64,000 bases of DNA from Methanobacteriota archaeon (lineage in GTDB: Archaea; Methanobacteriota; Methanobacteria; Methanobacteriales; Methanobacteriaceae): contig JAEYPF010000010.1 of assembly GCA_023411115.1 (NCBI GenBank), positions 310,001 to 374,000 on the forward strand, given 5' to 3'. A program made the position numbers and the translations under genes. Below the pieces are notes generated by a model. That model saw nothing but the letters and a program-made list of their open reading frames with translations, did not search any database and had not been told where the DNA came from. Below are positions 18,820 to 28,617 of this stretch, one piece after another; position 1 is the first letter of the stretch; the number at the start of each line of letters is the position of its first letter.

Positions 18820-20520
18820 TCATTCCATCAAATAATCTGCTTTACAATTTTTTAGGAACTCATCGCAGATTTTTTGAGGATCACCATCACCAACCAGTCC
18901 CCCATCTTCAATCATCAATGCTCTTGTTGTGACCTCCTTGATAAAATCTACATGGTGACTTACCATTAAAATAGTTGTGTTGAATTTCTTGTTTATCCTT
19001 TTAAGAGAATTTGATACCGTTCGCAGTGTTATTGGATCAAGATCTCCAAAGGGTTCATCAAGGATTAAAACTTCAGGATTAGAGGTTAATACTAAAGCTA
19101 AAGTGGCTCTAACCTTTTGACCACCTGAAAGTTCATATGATCGTCTATCTAAAATATCAATGGATAAATCAAGTGCTTCAAAAACTGGTTCGGCATATTT
19201 TTTAACTTCTTTATCAGGGAATTTTGGGAATAACATATCTAAAATATCTGATTTAAGACCAATTTTCTCTAACCTTGTTTTAGCCTCAGTTTCTGGAAGG
19301 TCAGTAAGCTGGTAAAGAATATCAAGGATTTTATCACTTATTCCCAATTCTTCCGCTTTTTTACGCGCCATTGCCATAACGTTTTCATCTTTAACACCAA
19401 GCCGCGATGCAATTTGATCTTTAATGGTTGCATAATGAGTTAGAGCAAATTCCTGGTGCATGAAACCCATTTTTTGCCTTACACCCATCCTTTTGAGTCC
19501 AAGATCCTGCATATTGACCCATTCATCATTTAAGTTAAAAAGGACGTTCCCAGAATCTGGAATATCAAGTCCGGCAATCATACGAAGCAGAACCGTTTTT
19601 CCAGCCCCACTTTGCCCTATTAACGATACTATCTCCCCTTTTTTAATATCAAAGTTTATATCCTTAATTTGAAGCGTGTTTCCCCCTTTTAAAAGGAAAA
19701 ACCTTTTATCTAAATTATCAACTTTTATTATAGGATCTCCTATATTACCTGCCCCTGCTAAAGGTTCAACAGGTTCCATTGGTTTTTTAAATTCAGCAAT
19801 TATTTTATCAGGTGATCCTTCATCCTTTATTTCCCCATTTTCCATTAAAATTAGCCTGTCTGAAAGGTAACTGTGAACTTCAGGTAAATGAGATACAAGG
19901 ACAATTGTAACTCCTAATTCTTTGTTTATATTCCTAATAGCAGATAATATTTCCTGTTTTGTTTTTGGACAGGACATTGTAGCCGGTTCATCGAGTAATA
20001 ACACCTTTGGCTGTTTTGCCAGCTGTCTTGCCATTATAAGTCTTTGTTTTTCACCGCCGCTTAAAACAGGCGCAAAATGATCGGTCTTATGGCCAAGACC
20101 TACGATCTCAAGTATTTCCTTCGCCCGTTCACCAAATTCGGCTTTAGCTTCATCATTATCTTGCAGTGATTCATCACCGTATTTAGCTCCAGATAGTTTC
20201 CTTATAACATTTTCCAGAGCTGTTTCTCCCCATAAACCAAAGGATCTCTGAAGATGAATTGCAGTTGCCTTTTTAAGTTTTGCAAAATCGTAAGGAGGTG
20301 AATTTGAGGAAACTTCTATGGCATCAAGGGTTATTTTACCCTTGTCAAAGGGTTCTACACCCCTGAGAATCCGCAGTAATGTACTTTTTCCAGATCCGCT
20401 CATTCCAATTATCCCTAAAATTTCACCTTGCTTAACCTGGAGGTTAATATCATTTAAAGCCTCAATTTCTTCACCATTTTCCATTTTATATATCTTGGAT
20501 AAGTTTTCAACTTTTATCAT
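18820..20520 (-). CDS. atwA: Methyl-coenzyme M reductase activation component A2-like ABC ATPase
   Basis: A soluble protein of 566 residues with two ABC ATPase domains and no membrane segment. Domain 1 has Walker A GMSGSGKST, signature LSGGEKQR and Walker B VLLLDEPAT; domain 2 has GQSGAGKTV, LSGGQKVRATLALV and VLILDEPFGDLDP. This is the layout of component A2, the ATPase needed for reductive activation of methyl-coenzyme M reductase. An insertion of about 90 residues (KAEELGISDKILDILYQL...) before the second signature is typical. Methanogens often carry two A2-like paralogues, so the exact role is less certain than the family. SD AGGTG precedes the ATG. Confidence 0.85.
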   Translation of the reverse strand: MIKVENLSKIYKMENGEEIEALNDINLQVKQGEILGIIGMSGSGKSTLLRILRGVEPFDKGKITLDAIEVSSNSPPYDFAKLKKATAIHLQRSFGLWGETALENVIRKLSGAKYGDESLQDNDEAKAEFGERAKEILEIVGLGHKTDHFAPVLSGGEKQRLIMARQLAKQPKVLLLDEPATMSCPKTKQEILSAIRNINKELGVTIVLVSHLPEVHSYLSDRLILMENGEIKDEGSPDKIIAEFKKPMEPVEPLAGAGNIGDPIIKVDNLDKRFFLLKGGNTLQIKDINFDIKKGEIVSLIGQSGAGKTVLLRMIAGLDIPDSGNVLFNLNDEWVNMQDLGLKRMGVRQKMGFMHQEFALTHYATIKDQIASRLGVKDENVMAMARKKAEELGISDKILDILYQLTDLPETEAKTRLEKIGLKSDILDMLFPKFPDKEVKKYAEPVFEALDLSIDILDRRSYELSGGQKVRATLALVLTSNPEVLILDEPFGDLDPITLRTVSNSLKRINKKFNTTILMVSHHVDFIKEVTTRALMIEDGGLVGDGDPQKICDEFLKNCKADYLME

Positions 20521-21002
20521 TGATTACACCTGTTTAAACAAATTTAACATTTAGTTAAAATTCAGTAATCTGAACTATTGTTCCTTTTTTTAACAAATTC
20601 TAGTCTATAAAATATTGATCAACGCTATTTATTAATATAAGATTAGATTATTGTTCTTTTTAAGCTTTAAAAGATTATATCAAAGCCAGACCTAAAGTAG
20701 GCTATTTGTAAAATCACTTCTTTATTATTATAAAATAAACTGATTTAAATTATTATGCTAATTTTCCAACGGCACCATAAAACAAGTAATAAATTTTAAT
20801 ATAAAAGTAGTAAAATACTTAAATTTTAAACTTCAAAAAATGAAATTAGAGGAAATATGTTCCAAGTTAATCGCTATAAATTTGGATCATTTTAAATAAT
20901 AATGCCAATTACTAAACCTATATCCTATTCAAGGATAATTAATTCATTAATTTATATGTAAGGTTATCTCATCATGAGATGGCAAAGCGTGGAGGTGAAA
21001 AT
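20521..21002. promoter_or_regulatory. Intergenic region with palindrome before the small basic gene
   Basis: Mostly A/T with no open frame. Just before the DUF2795 gene lies ATCTCAT-C-ATGAGAT (20966-20980), perfect 7-base arms around one base, followed by the SD GGAGGTG at 20991-20997. The palindrome could be an operator or an RNA hairpin that controls access to the SD. Confidence 0.4.
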
Positions 21003-21215
21003 TTGGCACAAAAAAGGCAGCAAAGATTTAACGTAAGTCCAGCACAGGTTGAAAAATCCATAAAAGGTACACATTTTCCAGCGCAAAAAGAGGATTTAAT
21101 TCAGCAAGCAAAGGAAAATAATGCTAATCAGGATGTTTTAAATGTTTTAGAAAGGATGCCTGATAAACAATTCAATTCTCCAGTAGATATAAGTAAAGCT
21201 ATGGGAAGAATGTAA
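21003..21215 (+). CDS. DUF2795 family small protein
   Basis: A 70-residue protein whose KGTHFPAQKEDLIQQAKENNA and VLERMPDKQFNSPVDISKAMG segments match the DUF2795 pattern of small, single-domain proteins found in bacteria and archaea. The function is unknown. I chose the TTG at 21003 because GGAGGTG is six bases before it; the upstream ATG at 20979 overlaps the palindrome and lacks an SD. A strong terminator-like hairpin follows at 21240. Confidence 0.82.
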   Translation: MAQKRQQRFNVSPAQVEKSIKGTHFPAQKEDLIQQAKENNANQDVLNVLERMPDKQFNSPVDISKAMGRM

Positions 21216-21239
21216 TGACATATCACCTAAAATTGTTAA

Positions 21240-21273
21240 GTAGGGGCATCAGCTAACTGGTGATTACCCCTAC
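21240..21273 (+). terminator. Stem-loop terminator
   Basis: GTAGGGG pairs with CCCCTAC and, inside, CATCA with TGGTG around a small loop (with ATTA unpaired). It begins about 25 bases after the DUF2795 stop codon. The following sequence is A/T-rich but has no long T run. Confidence 0.55.
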
Positions 21274-21489
21274 ATACAAAAATATTTAACTAAAATAGAT
21301 TATTTTAGGTTTATGTGGACTAATTTTAATGAAACTCGGTTTATTAAAGGCATAAGACTCAAATTATATTAATATATTCATTGATACTTGCAAAAATTAT
21401 ATTTACAGAGATTGCAGGCAAATAATTTAAATTATTTCAATTTATTGTGAGAATAGACATAATAGTTAATGTTAACTTAGACCCTAAAA

Positions 21490-21609
21490 AGTAATACAAA
21501 AATACTATTTTTGACATACTTTTCAAGTGTATTACTAAATTTAAATTTTAAATTAATTTAGTAATACAAAAATACAATTTTCGACATACTTTGCAAGTGT
21601 ATAACGAAA
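21490..21609. repeat. Two 50-base direct repeats, period 70
   Basis: Copies at 21490-21539 and 21560-21609 share AGTAATACAAAAATAC, then GACATACTTT.CAAGTGTAT, with a few substitutions. Each begins with GTAATAC; the first also ends with GTATTAC, so one copy can fold. They lie 110-230 bases before nadM. The rest of the gap 21274-21720 is AT-rich with nothing further visible. Confidence 0.6.
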
Positions 21610-21702
21610 CTTAAACTAGTTTTAGATAATAAAAATTTTTAACAATGTTAATAATATCCAGTTTTATATAAACAAACTATTAAAGCACATGAAAACAGAT
21701 AA

Positions 21703-22254
<552 letters not shown>

Positions 22255-22273
22255 GCACATTTATGGTGATTAC

Positions 22274-22717
22274 ATGACTCTAAATGTTAGGATTATAAAA
22301 AAAGACGAAGAGATCATTACAATTTCTGACCTCATAAATCAGGTTAAAAAGAACCCTAAAATTGACGAATGTGGTGCGGTATTTTCCTTTGAAGGCATTG
22401 TAAGGGGTAAAGAAAATGAAACAAAAGTTAAAAAGTTGAATTTAAGCACTCCAAATGCCCTTAAAACTCAAAAAGAACTCAAAGAAATTATAAAAGAAGT
22501 TAAAGATAAGCATGGTGTAGTAGAAATAGCCGCAGTACATTATATTGGTGAATTTTACACTGGCGACTCACTTTTACTCGTAGTCGTGGCTGGAGCACAT
22601 AGGGGAGAAACATTAGATGCTCTAAAAGAGTCAATAGAACGTATAAAATTCGATCTGGAGTTTAAAAAGGAAGAATTTACAGAAGAAGGAAAAAACATTA
22701 TTATGTCCGGCGGATAA
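22274..22717 (+). CDS. moaE: Molybdopterin synthase catalytic subunit
   Basis: Transfers sulfur from MoaD thiocarboxylate to precursor Z, making the dithiolene of molybdopterin (needed for the Mo/W formylmethanofuran dehydrogenase). MoaE features are CGAVFSFEGIVRGKENET, VEIAAVHYIGEFYTGDSLLLVVVAGAHRGE and the C-terminal KFDLEFKKEEFTE with active-site Lys. It is 147 residues long. SD GGTGAT precedes the ATG, 19 bases after nadM. No MoaD is next to it. Confidence 0.92.
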   Translation: MTLNVRIIKKDEEIITISDLINQVKKNPKIDECGAVFSFEGIVRGKENETKVKKLNLSTPNALKTQKELKEIIKEVKDKHGVVEIAAVHYIGEFYTGDSLLLVVVAGAHRGETLDALKESIERIKFDLEFKKEEFTEEGKNIIMSGG

Positions 22718-22755
22718 GCCATTAAAAATTATAAATAGTTAAAGGAGAGATGATT

Positions 22756-23940
22756 TTGAAAAATATAAGGGATAGTGTCCATGGAAACCTTTATATTGAT
22801 GAATTTGAAATCAGGTTGGTGGATACTCCCCAAATACAGCGTTTAAGACGTGTAAAACAACTGGGATTTACAAACCTAGTATATCCTGGCGCAAATCACT
22901 CTCGTTTTGAACATTCCATTGGAACCATGTACACTGCGTCTAATATTGCAGACAGCGTTGGTCTGGATGAACATACCAAAAAAATGATCCGATCATGCGC
23001 ACTATTACATGATGTAGGTCATGGCCCTTTTTCACATGTATCAGAAGGTGTTCTGGACGCTCCACATGAATATCTGACATCTAAAGTTATTGAAGAATCA
23101 GAAATTTCAGATATACTATCTGAAGAGTTTGATCCTCAAGAAGTAATAGATATAATACACGGAAAGGGCCCTCTAGGACATATAATAAGCAGTGAACTTG
23201 ATGCTGATAGAATGGACTATCTTGTTAGGGATTCTTATTATACTGGAGTTGCCTATGGAACTATCGATGTGGAAAGACTTATTTCTTCCATGAAACTTGA
23301 AGATAATCTAATCATTGGAGCAAAAGGTATCCAGGCTGCAGAGTCAGCGCTGATTGCAAGATATTTAATGTATCCCAGTGTTTATCAGCACCATACCACA
23401 CGAATAGTAAATTCTATGTTTAGAAGATGTATGAAATGGCTGTTTGAGGCAGATGTTGTTGATTCAAAAACTGTTTACAAATATGACGACGCAGATATCA
23501 CTGCAATTGCAAGATCCCAGGATGGTCGGATTAAAGACATAATCAACAGATTAGATAATAGAGATCTGTTTAAAAGAGTATTTACCATAAAACTCAGTGA
23601 TTTAGAAGAACCAAAGGATGTTTTTAGAATTAGTGAAAAGAGAATTAAAAAAATTGAACTTGAGATTGCTGAAGATCTGGGCTCACCTTTTGATTATACT
23701 CTAATTGATATTCCCGAATATCCTTTCTTTAACGAAATGAGAACTCTTGTATCTGTTGGGGATGAATATGTAACATTAAATGAAATATCAAGTTTGGTAA
23801 GTGCTCTTAAAAACGTGAGATTTAATTATGCAGACATATGTATCTATGTTCCAGAGGAATATGCAAAAAAGGCTTCGGACTTCCCATTTGATAATTATCT
23901 TGAACTTACAATGCAAAAAAACATTAAAGACTGGTTATAA
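22756..23940 (+). CDS. HD-superfamily phosphohydrolase
   Basis: A 394-residue metal-dependent phosphohydrolase of the HD family, similar in layout to SAMHD1/dGTPase-like archaeal proteins. The metal ligands are visible in order: LRRVKQLGFTNLVYPGANHSRFEHSIGT, LLHDVGHGPFSHVSE (HD), and SELDADRMDYLVRDSYYTGV. It probably cleaves deoxynucleotides or other nucleotides; the substrate cannot be read from sequence. AGGAG is eight bases before the TTG at 22756; the ATG at 22750 is too close to that SD. Confidence 0.88.
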   Translation: MKNIRDSVHGNLYIDEFEIRLVDTPQIQRLRRVKQLGFTNLVYPGANHSRFEHSIGTMYTASNIADSVGLDEHTKKMIRSCALLHDVGHGPFSHVSEGVLDAPHEYLTSKVIEESEISDILSEEFDPQEVIDIIHGKGPLGHIISSELDADRMDYLVRDSYYTGVAYGTIDVERLISSMKLEDNLIIGAKGIQAAESALIARYLMYPSVYQHHTTRIVNSMFRRCMKWLFEADVVDSKTVYKYDDADITAIARSQDGRIKDIINRLDNRDLFKRVFTIKLSDLEEPKDVFRISEKRIKKIELEIAEDLGSPFDYTLIDIPEYPFFNEMRTLVSVGDEYVTLNEISSLVSALKNVRFNYADICIYVPEEYAKKASDFPFDNYLELTMQKNIKDWL

Positions 23941-23970
23941 TTAATTAAATAAAATAAATGCGTGATAATT

Positions 23971-24531
23971 ATGATTGTAGTTGCTATTACCGGTGCAAGC
24001 GGAGTAATTTATGGAGTAAGACTTCTTGAGGTTTTAAAAAAGCTAAATAAAGATACTGCCCTTGTGATAACCGATCCAGCCAGAATAATCCTTAAACATG
24101 AGCTTAATATGGAAGAAGAAGAATTAGAAAAACTTGCAGGTATAATTTATGATCCAAAGGATCTTACAGCTTCCATTAACAGCGGATCATGCAGATTCCA
24201 TTCCATGGTTATAGTTCCATGTACCATGAAGACCGTTTCTGCAATAGCTAACGGATACGCCAGCAATGCCATAACAAGGTCGGCAGATGTAGTGCTTAAA
24301 GAAAGAAGGAAACTGGTACTTGTACCTCGAGAAACTCCACTAAGATCAGTCCATCTTGAAAATATGCTGAAGGTGAGTAAGGAAGGAGGCATAATTCTCC
24401 CTGCAATGCCTGGTTTTTACCATAATCCCCAAAATATCGATGATTTATGCAATTTTGTTGTTGGAAAAATCCTAGATGTATTAGAAATTGATAATCATCT
24501 CTTTAAACGATGGCATGATGAAAATCCATAA
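23971..24531 (+). CDS. ubiX: UbiX-family flavin prenyltransferase
   Basis: Makes prenylated FMN, the cofactor of UbiD-type decarboxylases. The N-terminal FMN loop VVAITGASGVIYGVRLLE, the PCTMKTVSAIANGYASNAITRSADV core and the LVLVPRETPLRSVHLENML motif are all present, and the 186-residue length is normal. The UbiD partner is not in the window. The ATG at 23971 follows CGTGAT; the frame extends to 23962 without a better start. In the M. thermautotrophicus order I recall, this gene is between moaE/HD and cbiT, as here. Confidence 0.92.
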   Translation: MIVVAITGASGVIYGVRLLEVLKKLNKDTALVITDPARIILKHELNMEEEELEKLAGIIYDPKDLTASINSGSCRFHSMVIVPCTMKTVSAIANGYASNAITRSADVVLKERRKLVLVPRETPLRSVHLENMLKVSKEGGIILPAMPGFYHNPQNIDDLCNFVVGKILDVLEIDNHLFKRWHDENP

Positions 24532-24564
24532 TTTAAGTACAATATTGAACTAACGATGATCCAT

Positions 24565-25125
24565 ATGATTCCAGATGATGATTTTATAACCCATGAAGGT
24601 GTTCCAGGGCCAACGAAGGAAGAGATAAGATGCATTGTAATGTGTAAATTAAATGTATCACAAAATGATACAGTGGTTGAAATTGGCTGTGGGACAGGTG
24701 GATTAACTCTAGAATTTGCTAAAAGGTCCCATATTATTTATGCAGTTGACAAAAATATAAATGCACTAAATACTACAGAAAAAAACCTTAAAAAGCACGA
24801 TCTATATGAAAATGTAAAGCTTATCCATAAAGATGCCCTTGAAGCCTTAAAAGATATTGAAACCTTTGATATTTTAATGATTGGAGGAAGTGGTGGAGAC
24901 CTATCTTCAATAATAAAAGAGGGTTATAAAAAGCTTAGCAAGAATGGAAAAATCATAGTAACATCCATTTTACTTGAAACTCCTGTTGAAGCTATTAAAA
25001 TCATGAAACAGCTCAATATGATCATTGATGTTGTTGATGTATCTATTTCAAATGGTAATATCATGGAAAGAGGAACCATGATGATTGCAAGAAATCCCAT
25101 AACCATTGTTACTGGGACAAAATGA
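24565..25125 (+). CDS. cbiT: Cobalt-precorrin C15-methyltransferase/decarboxylase
   Basis: Methylates C15 and removes the C12 acetate carboxyl in anaerobic cobalamin (and related corrinoid) synthesis. The start MIPDDDFITHEGVPGPTKEEIR is the CbiT hallmark; the SAM-binding motif I VVEIGCGTGGLTLEFA, motif II IGGSGGDL and the RGTMMIARNP end follow. I prefer the ATG at 24565; another is at 24556. It closes the nadM-moaE-HD-ubiX-cbiT run, with only 33 bases after ubiX. Confidence 0.94.
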   Translation: MIPDDDFITHEGVPGPTKEEIRCIVMCKLNVSQNDTVVEIGCGTGGLTLEFAKRSHIIYAVDKNINALNTTEKNLKKHDLYENVKLIHKDALEALKDIETFDILMIGGSGGDLSSIIKEGYKKLSKNGKIIVTSILLETPVEAIKIMKQLNMIIDVVDVSISNGNIMERGTMMIARNPITIVTGTK

Positions 25126-25147
25126 TTAAATTTATCTAGGCGATACG

Positions 25148-25930
25148 ATGGAACTGCGAAATCACATAAGCTGGCGAGTTAGTTTAGGTATAATTTTGAT
25201 CCTGCTTTCAGCATTTGTCTATTTTACAAATTATCTCGTTTTTGGAAATGTACATGATCTCATATTTTACATACTAATTGATATGGCTTATATCCCCCTG
25301 GAAGTTTTATTTGTTATTCTGATTATAGAATGGGCCATTGGAGAGCGGGAAAAAAAGAATCTCCTTCAAAAGTTGAACATGGTCATTGGGTCCTTTTTTA
25401 GTGAAGTTGGAACTGATTTACTGACCGGAATTTCAGGTTTCGATTCCAAAACTGAAAAAATACGAAAAAAGCTTATTATTACAGATAAATGGACAAAAAA
25501 AGATTTTTTAGAAGCAAGCGAACGAATTAAAAATTACAGTTACAATGTACACATTGGAAAAGATAATTCAGATTCAATACTCTACCTCCAAGAATTAAAA
25601 ACATTTTTAATAGATAAAAGAGAATTCATGCTGCGCCTTCTGGCAAATCCTAACTTACTTGAGCATGATTCATTTACAGATCTTCTTTGGGCAGTATTCC
25701 ATCTGACTGAAGAACTTGAAAACAGGACAGATTTAACAAATCTTCCAAAGGCAGATTATGATCATCTTGCTGGAGATACAGAAAGAGCATATGGCTTACT
25801 AGTTTATGAATGGCTACAGTACATGGAACATCTTATGGAAAATTATCCTTATCTCTTTTCCCTTGCAATAAGGACAAATCCATTTAATCCAGATGCCCGG
25901 GTGGAAATTCAAGATTTAAATGACCAATAA
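25148..25930 (+). CDS. Conserved membrane protein of unknown function
   Basis: 260 residues. Two hydrophobic helices at residues about 10-30 and 38-63 form an N-terminal membrane hairpin; the rest is a soluble, largely helical cytoplasmic domain with FDSKTEKIRKKLIITDKWTKKDF, LLANPNLLEHDSFTDLLWAVFHLTEEL and LVYEWLQYMEHLMENYPYLFSLA. I do not recognise an enzyme motif. The start ATG is 22 bases after cbiT, so it may share the transcript. The layout, with a membrane hairpin and four-helix soluble part, suggests a scaffold or sensor role, but that is inference. Confidence 0.75.
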   Translation: MELRNHISWRVSLGIILILLSAFVYFTNYLVFGNVHDLIFYILIDMAYIPLEVLFVILIIEWAIGEREKKNLLQKLNMVIGSFFSEVGTDLLTGISGFDSKTEKIRKKLIITDKWTKKDFLEASERIKNYSYNVHIGKDNSDSILYLQELKTFLIDKREFMLRLLANPNLLEHDSFTDLLWAVFHLTEELENRTDLTNLPKADYDHLAGDTERAYGLLVYEWLQYMEHLMENYPYLFSLAIRTNPFNPDARVEIQDLNDQ

Positions 25931-26020
25931 ACATTGAACTAAAACATTTAATATGAGATAAAATCAATTTATAATGACAGTGCACTATCATAAATAAAAT
26001 TAATCAATTGAAGGGATTTA

Positions 26021-26263
26021 ATGGAGAGAATCAACCTTAAACAGTATCGAGAAATGGTCAATTATATAATAGACTATAAAAAGCTGAATGGAAAAATGCC
26101 AGATTATGTAATGGTTGAAGGATTTAAAATCTCCAAAAAAGAATATATAGATATGATGGAACGTGTTAACAAATTCATACTAGAAATGGGAAGAAATCCA
26201 CGGACCGTTGATATTGAATCATCTGACGAATTAGATCTAGATGATGATTTTGATTTTAATTAA
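26021..26263 (+). CDS. Small protein with a pseudomurein-binding-repeat-like unit, no signal peptide
   Basis: 80 residues starting with ATG after GGGATT. Residues 10-58 (YREMVNYIIDYKKLNGKMP, then DYVMVEGFKISKKEYIDMM) follow the pattern of a pseudomurein-binding repeat: helix, N/G-x-(L/M)PdYV, then a second helix. There is no signal peptide or membrane helix, and the end is strongly acidic (DELDLDDDFDF). It may be a cytosolic relative of the repeat fold, or a wall-binding protein exported by another route. The function is unknown. Confidence 0.65.
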   Translation: MERINLKQYREMVNYIIDYKKLNGKMPDYVMVEGFKISKKEYIDMMERVNKFILEMGRNPRTVDIESSDELDLDDDFDFN

Positions 26264-26539
26264 AAACAGCAGGTTTTAAATAATAAATGATTGAACTGCT
26301 TAAAAAAAATTAAAATATATTTTTAAAAATTAATTTTTAAGTAAATTTTATTCAAAAATGGAATTGAATGAATGACATATGCCATGGACCATTTTTAAAT
26401 TAAAAACATGAATTAATTAAATAATTAAAAAAAGTAGAATGTTTGAACAAATCAAACAACATTATGTTAATATCTAAAAACAACACAATTTCAAATAGTA
26501 ATTCTACTAAAAAAAGAGTTGGAATGTATTTGATTAAAA

Positions 26540-28036
26540 TCAAATAACATTATGCTTTTGAAGAAGCAGTAATTCATCTGTATTTAACTTTTTACCGCTT
26601 TTGAATCTTTCATATATATCTTCAGCATGCGCTTTTTCCTTAATATTCTCTCTTGCGTTTGCATCGGATTCTCGATTTCGTTTTCTGGATCTTATTTTAT
26701 CCAGTTTTTTATTTATTTTGCGGATATTACCTAAAACTTCCTTTACTTCTTCGTGCTTATTAGTTGCGTTATTTTTAATCTCAATGAACGTATTGTGGGC
26801 TTCATCTGCCTTTTTCCTTATTCCATCTATTCTCTGGAAATATTCAAGCATCTGTTCATGGGTTGATTGAGCCTCATCTGATAATTCCACTACTTTAGCA
26901 TGGTATGACTCTGATAATTCTTTGAGTTCCAGGGCTTCTTTTTGGATCTTCTCATCTTCCTGCATATCCTGAAGCTTTTTTTGTAGATCTGTGACCTTTT
27001 TTACAAGTTCATTTTCCTTCCTTATATCCAGAACTTTTGTTTCAATGGTCTTGTCAAGCCGTTTAATCTCTTTTTCAATGTTTATTATATCTCTTTTTCC
27101 AGATGCCCATTCCATGCTTTTGAGTTTTTCGTTGGTCTCGTCTCTGAGTTTTTTGTACTTTTTAACTTCTTCGTTGGTTTTATCACGTTTATCTCTGTAT
27201 TCAATTGCTTGATTAAGATTTTCTCTGATACTTGAGTTTAAATCATCCCTCAATTGCCTCTGAGATTTTGCTTCAGCGTTTAATTCATCACGTTCTTTTG
27301 TAAGTTCACTTAGTTTCTTTTCGTATGTTCTTTTTTCAGCGAGGAGTTTATCAAAACTTTCTTCTTTAACTGGAGATTTAGAGACTTCTTCAGCATCTTT
27401 ATTATCAGCATTATCTTCAAATAAAGGTAGTAACTCTCTTAAATCTTTATTATCAATTACAACATCTGCCATTTCGCTTAAAACAGGTTTTGCATTGAAA
27501 GCTATTCCCAGCTTAACCATTTCAAGCATAGAGATATCATTGGCACCGTCACCAACTGCTGCACATTCATCTGCTGATATATTTTCCGTTTTCATTAATT
27601 CGGTCAATACATCCGCTTTAGAACCAGTTACAAGAGGACCACTTACCTCCCCAGTTAAAATGCCATCTTCTTCATGTAAAGTGTTTGAGAATGCATAATC
27701 GAGTTCTAATTCTTCTTTCATTCGATTTGCAATGACTTCAAAACTACCAGTTATGGTTGCTATTTTATATCCTCTTTTTTTAAGTTCACCAATGGTTTCT
27801 TTGGCTCCTTCCATAAGAGGAATATCATAGATTAAATTTCTAATTTCATCAACTGAAGCGCCTTTAAGTAAAGCAACTCTTTCTTTGATTGAGGTTTCGA
27901 AATCTAGTTCTCCTTCCATGGCTTTTTTTGTTATGTTTGCTATTTCGTCTTCAATTTCCATCAATTTGCCAATTTCGTCTATGGCTTCGCTGTCTATAAG
28001 GACATTATCAAGATCAAAGGCTATTAGTTTAATCAA
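26540..28036 (-). CDS. serB: Phosphoserine phosphatase (SerB-like) fused to a long coiled coil
   Basis: Residues 1-210 form a HAD-superfamily phosphatase: FDLDNVLIDSE with the Asp nucleophile pair, TITGSFEVI, the KADVLTELM Lys region and VGDGANDISML. The usual role is the last step of serine synthesis. Residues about 220-480 are a Glu/Lys-rich coiled coil (AEKRTYEKKLSELTKERDEL and many heptads) with no homologue in bacterial SerB, ending in a short ERFKSGKKLNTDELLLLQKH helix. The coiled coil may dimerise the enzyme or tie it to another structure. The TTG start follows GGTGATC. It lies close to tbp on the same strand. Confidence 0.85.
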   Translation of the reverse strand: MIKLIAFDLDNVLIDSEAIDEIGKLMEIEDEIANITKKAMEGELDFETSIKERVALLKGASVDEIRNLIYDIPLMEGAKETIGELKKRGYKIATITGSFEVIANRMKEELELDYAFSNTLHEEDGILTGEVSGPLVTGSKADVLTELMKTENISADECAAVGDGANDISMLEMVKLGIAFNAKPVLSEMADVVIDNKDLRELLPLFEDNADNKDAEEVSKSPVKEESFDKLLAEKRTYEKKLSELTKERDELNAEAKSQRQLRDDLNSSIRENLNQAIEYRDKRDKTNEEVKKYKKLRDETNEKLKSMEWASGKRDIINIEKEIKRLDKTIETKVLDIRKENELVKKVTDLQKKLQDMQEDEKIQKEALELKELSESYHAKVVELSDEAQSTHEQMLEYFQRIDGIRKKADEAHNTFIEIKNNATNKHEEVKEVLGNIRKINKKLDKIRSRKRNRESDANARENIKEKAHAEDIYERFKSGKKLNTDELLLLQKHNVI

Positions 28037-28071
28037 AAGATCACCGATATACTATCAAATTAAAATGGATT

Positions 28072-28617
28072 TTAAATTAAATCCAGTTCACCCAGTCTTT
28101 CCTTCGTTTTTTCAACGCCGAGCTGGGCATCATCAAAGCTTTTTGCACCAGTACACACTACTTTTCCAGAACCGAACAATAATAATACAACTTTAGGGTC
28201 TTCAAGTCTGTAAACTAAACCTGGAAATTGTTCAGGTTCATATTCTGTATTTTCTAAATCCAGTGCTACTGCTTCAAGGTTTAAGGTTTTACCAAGGTTT
28301 GCAGAAGCAACTATATTCTGTATTTTTATTTCAAACTCTTTTGGTATATCTGGATCTAGACCCCTCATTTTATCTACAGTAATATGTATGGCTTTTATTG
28401 AGTCTTCTATAGATTTTGCACCAGTACATACTAATTTTCCTGATCCAAATATAAGAGCAGCTGTCTTAGGCTCCTTAAGCTTGTAAACAAGCCCTGGAAA
28501 CTGTTCCAGGTTATATTCGACACCTTCTAGTGCCGGAGCTACTTTGGGCAGTTCTATTGACTTTCCAAGAGTTGCAGAAGCTACAATATTTTCAACTTTA
28601 ATTGGTACATCTGTCAA
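28072..28617 (-). CDS. tbp: TATA-box-binding protein
   Basis: The general transcription factor that binds and bends archaeal TATA boxes. It shows the two-fold direct repeat of TBP: IKVENIVASATLGKSIELPKV and IKIQNIVASANLGKTLNLEAV, each followed by a FPGLVY[KR]L and SGKLVCTGAKS or SGKVVCTGAKS segment. The 181-residue length is standard. The start is probably TTG at 28617, seven bases after GGAGG; ATG at 28623 is too close to the SD. Only one TBP is visible in the window. Confidence 0.97.
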   Translation of the reverse strand: MTDVPIKVENIVASATLGKSIELPKVAPALEGVEYNLEQFPGLVYKLKEPKTAALIFGSGKLVCTGAKSIEDSIKAIHITVDKMRGLDPDIPKEFEIKIQNIVASANLGKTLNLEAVALDLENTEYEPEQFPGLVYRLEDPKVVLLLFGSGKVVCTGAKSFDDAQLGVEKTKERLGELDLI

